This document shows, piece after piece, positions 58,430 to 64,000 of a stretch of DNA of 64,000 nucleotides; position 1 is the stretch's first letter, and each line of letters begins with the position of its first letter. The DNA is taken from positions 86,499,849 to 86,563,848 of the forward strand of contig NC_079501.1 of NCBI RefSeq assembly GCF_030052815.1, given 5' to 3'. The notes below the pieces were generated by a model that was given only the letters and a program-made list of their open reading frames with translations, was not told the origin of the DNA and did not search any database. Source of the stretch: Hevea brasiliensis (Eukaryota; Streptophyta; Magnoliopsida; Malpighiales; Euphorbiaceae). The translations under genes and the position numbers were made by a program.

Positions 58430-59404
58430 CTGATCCTTCAGAGCACGGACCTCCAGGATCGATAGAGGAGGAGGTTGAGAGTCACGCACTTGCACCTGCT
58501 CCTAGTAGGGAGCGAAGCAGTAGAGCCGAGTCATCCTGTGGTACTACAGGGAGAGCACAGTAGGCATCCTGGAGCAGATGACTCAGCTGCTCCATCAGGT
58601 CGCCGGAGCTATACCTGAACGTCAACCACAGCCACCTCTACCTCCATAGCCACAGCCACAGCCATCACCACCTGTACAGCCAACATCGCCCTTACAGCCA
58701 TAACCTGTACACAGATCCCCACTAGAGAGACTGCTGAAGTATGGGACAGTTGACTTCAGGGGTAAGAAGGAAGATGATCTAGTCGTTGCAGAGTATTAGC
58801 TGGAGAGGACAGAGAGGGTATTGCAGCAGTTGCACTGCACCCCAAAGCAGTAGTTGGAGTGTGCTCTGTCACTGCTACAGAAGGATAGATAGTGGGTGAC
58901 AGTATCGAGAGTGGTATAGCCTGCACAGATCACCTGGGAGTTCTTTCTAGCTTAATTCAGAAAGAAATGCATCAGCCATGTGTACTTGGAGGCCAGAAGG
59001 AGAGAATTCCTGGCACTGAGATAGAGGCAGCTTACAGTCTCTGAATATGAGCAGGAATTCATGAGACTTAGTGGATATGCATTGGAGTTGATGCCCACAG
59101 AAACTGATAAATGCAGAAGGTTTGAGGACGGACTGAATGATAACATCAGGTTAATAGTGACATCTCATTACTTCACAGACTTCTCCCAGTTGGTAGCATC
59201 AGCCCTTGATGTGGAGAGAGTCAGAAATGAAGAGCAGTCCAGAAAGGATAGGCAACACAAGAGGGGTTCTGGATCAGGTCAGTCTAGTTCAACAGACACG
59301 GGTAGTAAGAGGCCCAAGGAGTCTCAGGGTCAGACTCAGGGTCGAGGTAAGAATCAGAAATCCCGATTTGCCCAAGGAGAGGAGGAGGACAGTCTGGTGC
59401 ATTA
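58430..59404 (+). pseudogene. Gypsy 2 gag
   Basis: The capsid-type gag frame can be followed by similarity: a Pro/Gln-rich start, then LLKYGTVDFRGKKEDD, then YLEARRREFLALRQRQLTVS and YEQEFMRLSGYALELMPTET. Stops in frame occur near 58797, 58848, 58888, 58919 and 58952, mostly TAG at places where Trp or Gln is expected. From 59061 it is open, with a Ser/Gly/Gln-rich tail, until a TAG at 59403-59405. It would form the particle. The gene is clearly dead. Confidence 0.8.
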
Positions 59405-60088
59405 GTGGGTAGTTCTCCAGGTACAGCTACACGGGGATCAGCCCCACCACTAGCTTGTACACATTGTGGTAGGCCCCACAGAGGAGAGTACAGATTGTTG
59501 ACTGGTGGATGTTTCAGATGTGGGTCTACGGATCACTTCCTGAAGGATTGTCCACAGAGGAATGCTAGTGTTCCCACTACTCCACCCCAGATGGAAAAGT
59601 CTGCCCCAGCAGCACAGAGGGGTAGAAGACCTGCAAGGCCTGATACAGCTGGTACATCACAGAGGCCTACTGCAAAGATAGTTCAGAGGCAGGAGACTAG
59701 AGTAACACCCCGTGCTTATGCTATGAGAGCTCGAGATGAGCCAGAGCCAGCTGATGTCATAAGGGATACTTTCTCACTTTATGATCTATCTGTATGTGCC
59801 TTAATTGATCCTGGTTCCACACATTCTTATGTGTGCATTGCCCCACCTGTTGGTAGAGGGGTACAAGTAGAGGAATTAGAGGAGGATATACAAGTCACAA
59901 ACCCTTTAGGCCATAGTGTCATGGTGAAAAAGGTCTACAAAGGTTGTCCTCTGGGAATACAGGGTTATGAGTTTCCAGCTGATTTGATTGAGCTACCATT
60001 CTATGAGTTTGATGTGATATTGGGAATGGATTGGTTATCACATCATCAGGCGATGGTAAACTGTCGACTAAAGAGGATGTCACTATAA
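59405..60088 (+). pseudogene. Gypsy 2 zinc knuckle and aspartic protease
   Basis: The zinc knuckle is CFRCGSTDHFLKDC (about 59513-59554), followed by a basic linker. The protease site is CALIDPGSTHSYV near 59800 (the Asp-Pro-Gly form is common in this clade), and FDVILGMDWLSHHQAMVNC closes the domain. It ends at TAA 60086-60088, after which the linker to RT continues in the same frame. Confidence 0.88.
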
Positions 60089-61687
60089 ATAGCAGAAAGG
60101 GATGAGATTATAGTTGTGGGTGAAGGAACGGGTTGTCTTTCTACTATCATATTAGCCACAGCAGCTAGAAGAATGATAAGAAAGGGCTGTGAAGCTTTCT
60201 TAGCACATGTGGTTGACACCAGGAAGACTAGCCCAAGCATACAGGAGATCCCCATAGTGCGTGAATTTCCGGATGTGTTTCCTGAATAGTTGCTGGGTTT
60301 GCCACCTGATAGAGAAGTGGAGTTTGCTATAGAGGTTATGCTGGGTACTACACCAATCTCCATTGCTCCATATAGGATGGCACCTACTGAACTGAAAGAG
60401 TTGAAAGTTCAGTTACAGGAGCTACTAGACAAGGGCTTCATATGCCCTAGTGTGTCACCCTGGGGAGCACCAGTGCTATTTGTGAAAAAGAAGGACGGTA
60501 CCCTTCAGCTATGTATAGACTAGCGCCAGCTGAATAAAGTGACTGTGAAAAACAAATATGCTTTACCTCGGGTAGATGACCTGTTTGATCAGTTGAGGGG
60601 AGCTAGAGTATTCTCCAAGATAGATCTCAGATCAGGCTATCACCAGTTGAGAGTGAAGGAGACAGATGTTCCTAAGACTGCTTTTAGGACCCGGTATGGA
60701 TACTATGAGTTTCTAGTGATGCCATTTGGGCTAACGAATGCACCAGCAGCTTTTATGGACCTAATGAACTGCATCTTTCATCCCTACTTGGATCAGTTTG
60801 TTGTGGTCTTTATAGATGATATCTTGGTGTATTCTAAGAATCGAGAAGAGCATGATGAACACCTGAGAGTAGTGCTACAGACACTGCGAAAAAAGCAGTC
60901 GTATGCCAAGTTATCCAAGCGTGACTTCTGGTTGGATGAGATATCCTTCCTTGGACACATTGTGTTAGCAGATGGGATCAGGGTAGATCTAAAGAAGATT
61001 GAAGCAATAGTTGAATGGAAGCCTCCCAGAAATGTAACAGAAGTCAGAAGCTTTTTGGGGCTAGCAAAATACTACAGGAGATTTGTGAATGGATTCTCCC
61101 TTATAGCAACCCCACTGACTAAACTGCTAGATAAGAATGCAAAGTTTGATTGGAATGATAAATGTCAAACCAGTTTTGAGAAGCTGAAGGCTATGCTTAC
61201 AGAAGCTCCAGTGTTGACACAACCAGAGACAGAGAAAGACTATGTGATCTACAGTGATGCCTCTCACAATGGGCTTGGGTGTGTTCTGATGCAGGAAGGG
61301 AAAGTAGTTGCCTATGCTTCTAGACAGCTAAGGCCACATGAAAAGAACTACCCAACTCATGATCTTGAATTGGCGGCAATAATATTTGCATTGAAGATAT
61401 GGAGGCATTATCTATATGGTGAGAAATGCTACATATATACGAATCACAAGAGTCTGAAGTATTTGCCAACCCAGAAGGAACTCAATCTGAGACAGAGGAG
61501 ATGGATTGAATTCCTTAAAGATTATGACTGTGTGATCAACTATCACCCGGGAAAGGCAAATGAAGTGGCTGACGCACTGAGCAGGAAGTCCATGATGGCT
61601 TTGAGAGCACTAAATTCTCGGTTGTCTTTAGCACAGGATGGGGAAATTTTGGCTGAGTTGCTTGTAAAGCCAAGCTTATTACAGTAA
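60089..61687 (+). pseudogene. Gypsy 2 reverse transcriptase and RNase H
   Basis: The linker holds a TAG at 60287-60289, and another TAG at 60521-60523 interrupts the RT (LQLCID-stop-RQLNK, expected Trp or Tyr). From 60539 the frame is open for 382 codons. It has [39 protein letters not shown] and the catalytic [12 protein letters not shown] (Asp pair at 60815-60820). RNase H follows with [17 protein letters not shown] (Asp at 61256) and [18 protein letters not shown]. One expected TDHKSL motif reads TNHKSL, an Asp-to-Asn change. [11 protein letters not shown] ends the domain. The function would be cDNA synthesis. Confidence 0.92.
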
Positions 61688-62738
61688 ATACAAGAAGCAC
61701 AGTTAAGGGATGAAAAGTTGCTAACTATTATGGGTAGAACTCAAGAGGGGAAGGAGACTGACTATGAGTTGAAGGGAGATGGGTGCCTGTATTATAGAGG
61801 CAGAATATGTGTACTAGGAGATGAGAAACTGAAGAAGAATATCTTGAAAGAGGCACACAATAGCTTTCATGCTATGCACCCAGGAAGTACCAAGATGAAC
61901 CAAGACCTGAAAACACATTATTGGTGGCTTGGAATGAAGAAAGAGATTGGTGATTTTGTCACCAGATGTTTGACATGCCAGCAAGTTAAGGCTGAGCATT
62001 AGGTTCCATCAGGGTTGTTGCAACCTATATCCATACCAGAGTAGAAAATGGGACCGTATCACCATGGATTTTGTCACTAGGCTACCATTGACACAGAGAA
62101 AGCATGATGCTATATGGATGATTGTGGATTGATTGACCAAGTCAGCTCACTTCCTACCAGTTAGAGCTGACTACTCACTAGAGAGGTTAGCAGAGATTTA
62201 CATAGATGAGATAGTCCGGCTACATGAAGTGCCAGCATCGATCATATCTGACCGAGACCTGAGATTTACTTCAAGGTTTTGGAAGAGGCTACAAGAGTCT
62301 TTAGGAACTTAACTGCACTTCAGTATGGCTTTTCATCCACAGACGGATGGACAGTCAGAAAGGTTGATTCAGGTAACCCTTATAACTGAATGAATTGCTT
62401 TATCGTTAAAGGAATGATAATAATAACCTGACACTAATGACATGAATAATATGATATGATAGTTATTGGAGGATATGTTAAGAAGCTGCATCATTGATTT
62501 TGAAGGAAGTTGGGAGAAGTATCTTCCTTTGGTAGAGTTTGCTTACAACAACAGCTACCAAGCCAGCATAAAAATGGCTCCATATGAAGCATTGTATGAG
62601 AGGACATGCAGGACTCCCTTATGTTGGACAGAAATGGGGTAAGAGAAAGTAGTGGGCCCAGATTTGGTGAGGCAGACTGAGAAAAAAGTAAAACTCATCA
62701 GAGACAATTTGAAAGTCGCCTCAGATAGACAAAAGTCA
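61688..62738 (+). pseudogene. Gypsy 2 integrase, cut by a later LTR
   Basis: After a stop at 61685-61687, the HHCC finger is readable (HNSFHAMHPGSTKMNQDLKT, CLTCQQVKAEH). The core has MDFVTRLPLTQRKHDAIWMI (first Asp), then stops, [20 protein letters not shown] (second Asp) and FHPQTDGQSERLIQ (Glu). A 90-base segment with GT...AG ends (62373-62462) then interrupts the frame. LLEDMLRSCIIDFEGSWEKY follows in phase if it is skipped. The frame goes on to LKVASDRQKS and ends at 62738, where an opposite-strand LTR begins. Stops near 61999, 62041, 62128, 62310 and 62640. Confidence 0.88.
62373..62462 (+). other. Intron-like segment in gypsy 2 integrase
   Basis: 90 bases starting GTAACC and ending GATAG, AT-rich, with CTAAT and CTGAC as possible branch sites (about 62436-62446). 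Removing it joins ATTCAG to TTATTGGAG in phase and restores the family sequence order (SERLIQ, then LLEDML). A chance insertion of similar length is possible. Confidence 0.5.
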
Positions 62739-64000
62739 TGTCACACCTTACCCCTCTGTAAGGCATAACATGATCCCGTAGAATACCTAATGAACTACCG
62801 AACTTCACCTACCGATAACTCATTAAGTACCCTACAAGGGATTTTAAAACAATTTTCTTACTTTTAATAAGTGGTGAGCATTTTCTAATAGGTATTAAAA
62901 CATTTAATTCAAGTTGAAAACTAGTTAAAATTTTTGACCCATTTTATTTTTCTGCAAATTTTATAAAAATTTTGGCAGAGTTCCGTCTATATTTTGAGAA
63001 GACAGTTCTTCAAATACCTGAAAAAAACACTTCCAATAATTTTTCTTAACTACTACTTCAATTTCACAATCAATCTCAACAACTCCACGATCGATCTCAA
63101 CCATTTTCTCAAATCTCAAAATTCAACAGTCAACATTTCTCAATTCTCAAAACTCAATAATTATTAAAATAATATCTATCAATTTCATTCAAATTAAAAT
63201 AAAACATTTCTATTCATTATTTCATTAAAGACAAACAATCTATATATATAACATACAAAAATCTACATTAGGAAATTCAAACTAAATTTTATTATAACTT
63301 AATACAAACTTTGTACAGACTACTCAAGACCAATTACATGTCCATACAATTATGTGCAATACATACAGCAAAATAAACATTTACATTCAAGGTATCAATT
63401 ATACCCGATATAACTTCAAGCTGATAGATCCTCAATCCTCAGCAGCTCAGTCTGCTGCTCCTCTAGTCTCTAAATCTGCGACAGCAATAACAGCTATCGC
63501 TGAGTACTAGGACTCAGTGGTGCACAACATACTAAAATAATCTTTATGCAGAATTTAAATCACATTTATTCAAAAATTGAACTGAGCATGTGAGTTAAAC
63601 ACAAAACATGAATTATGAGATTTTATTCCAAATAATTTCATTTCGAAGTATCAAAAACATTTCATAAAACCCACAGTTAGATCATGCCATTCGAAACAAA
63701 TATAATCTCAATAGCTAGAGGCTAAGGAGAAGTCACATCACAAGGCTAGCTAGCTCAAATATATGGATATCCATTCAAATCCTCTTCTACTGGCACACCT
63801 CAACACTTCTCCAGAGAAGGAATCAAAATTCGAAACTAATTACCCCCACTAGTCATGCTAGTGAGGTGTTCAAATATATGGTCATGACACTGTGATTTCA
63901 AAACTTATCTTAATAATTTGCTAAAAATTGTTATTTCAAATATACACAATAACTTTCACAGTTTAAATCAAAACATCATAAATAATGTCACAAATAAACT
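62739..64000 (-). mobile_element. LTR of a related gypsy family, cut by window end
   Basis: It starts TGTCACACCTTACCCC on the plus strand (the LTR 3' end, read leftward), like the solo LTR start TGTGACACCCC. It shares the ACCTG-rich block before AACACTTCCAATAA (63029) and the ACTCAGTGGTGCAC block (63511) with the solo LTR. The upstream flank is CTTTTGACT-type on the opposite strand; a duplication cannot be checked because the right end is outside the window. Confidence 0.82.

Overview
The window reads as nuclear DNA of a eudicot plant. It is AT-rich, dominated by nested LTR retrotransposons whose primer-binding sites match plant initiator tRNA-Met, carries Cassandra 5S-LTR elements and a decayed pararetrovirus copy, and contains one intron-bearing host gene typical of plants. 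A woody eudicot such as a member of the Euphorbiaceae is my guess from general resemblance only; nothing in the sequence proves a species. All coordinates and splice sites were read by eye.

Layout, left to right. (1) Positions 1-27301 are a stack of nested retroelements. A Copia element (+) starts before the window: 5' LTR to 1918, PBS at 1921, long leader with minisatellite, gag ATG at 3668. Its gag is split by an opposite-strand solo LTR of the same family (3702-5807, TSD TATCC). Decayed gag-PR-IN-RT-RH continues to 9813 and the 3' LTR starts at 9834. That LTR is split at 10009/19222 by a full Ty3-gypsy element (-, TSD GTATC). The gypsy integrase is itself split by a palindromic double Cassandra element (11782-13131, TSD TTAGC). 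After the Copia LTR ends at 21160 comes the 3' part of an Athila/Tat-type gypsy (+, LTR about 22972-24371). It abuts the leader, PBS and LTR (to 27301) of a second Copia relative on the minus strand.

(2) Positions 27302-36075 are low-copy host DNA. They hold a possible small basic protein (29407-29697, -), a tRNA-derived SINE (about 30060-30205) and the one clear cellular gene, a seven-coding-exon lipid phosphate phosphatase (30371-32185, -, 296 aa). A 491-bp foldback MITE lies at 33074-33564. (3) Positions 36081-39213 are a complete 3.1-kb solo LTR of a long-LTR gypsy family (TSD TGAAT), followed by AT-rich DNA with another foldback element near 40.5-41.1 kb.

(4) Positions about 43440-49702 (-) are an endogenous Caulimoviridae copy. 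It runs in the order movement protein, coiled coil, capsid/zinc knuckle, aspartic protease, RT, RNase H and a C-terminal extension, has no integrase and is heavily broken. (5) Positions 50274-54747 hold two copies of a decayed hAT transposon in a tandem segment of about 3.1 kb bordered by TA microsatellites. (6) The second hAT copy is cut by a gypsy element (+, LTR 54748-58281, PBS 58287, gag-pol to 62738). That gypsy is cut by an opposite-strand LTR of a related family that runs off the window end.

Almost every element gene is dead. Stops at Trp and Gln positions and Glu/Asp to Lys/Asn changes recur, as expected from C-to-T decay of methylated repeats. The phosphatase gene is the only reading frame with an intact, spliced, motif-complete product. 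I found no convincing new protein-coding system. The most unusual structures are the palindromic Cassandra dimer, an in-frame GT-AG intron-like segment in a gypsy integrase, and repeat arrays in retroelement leaders.
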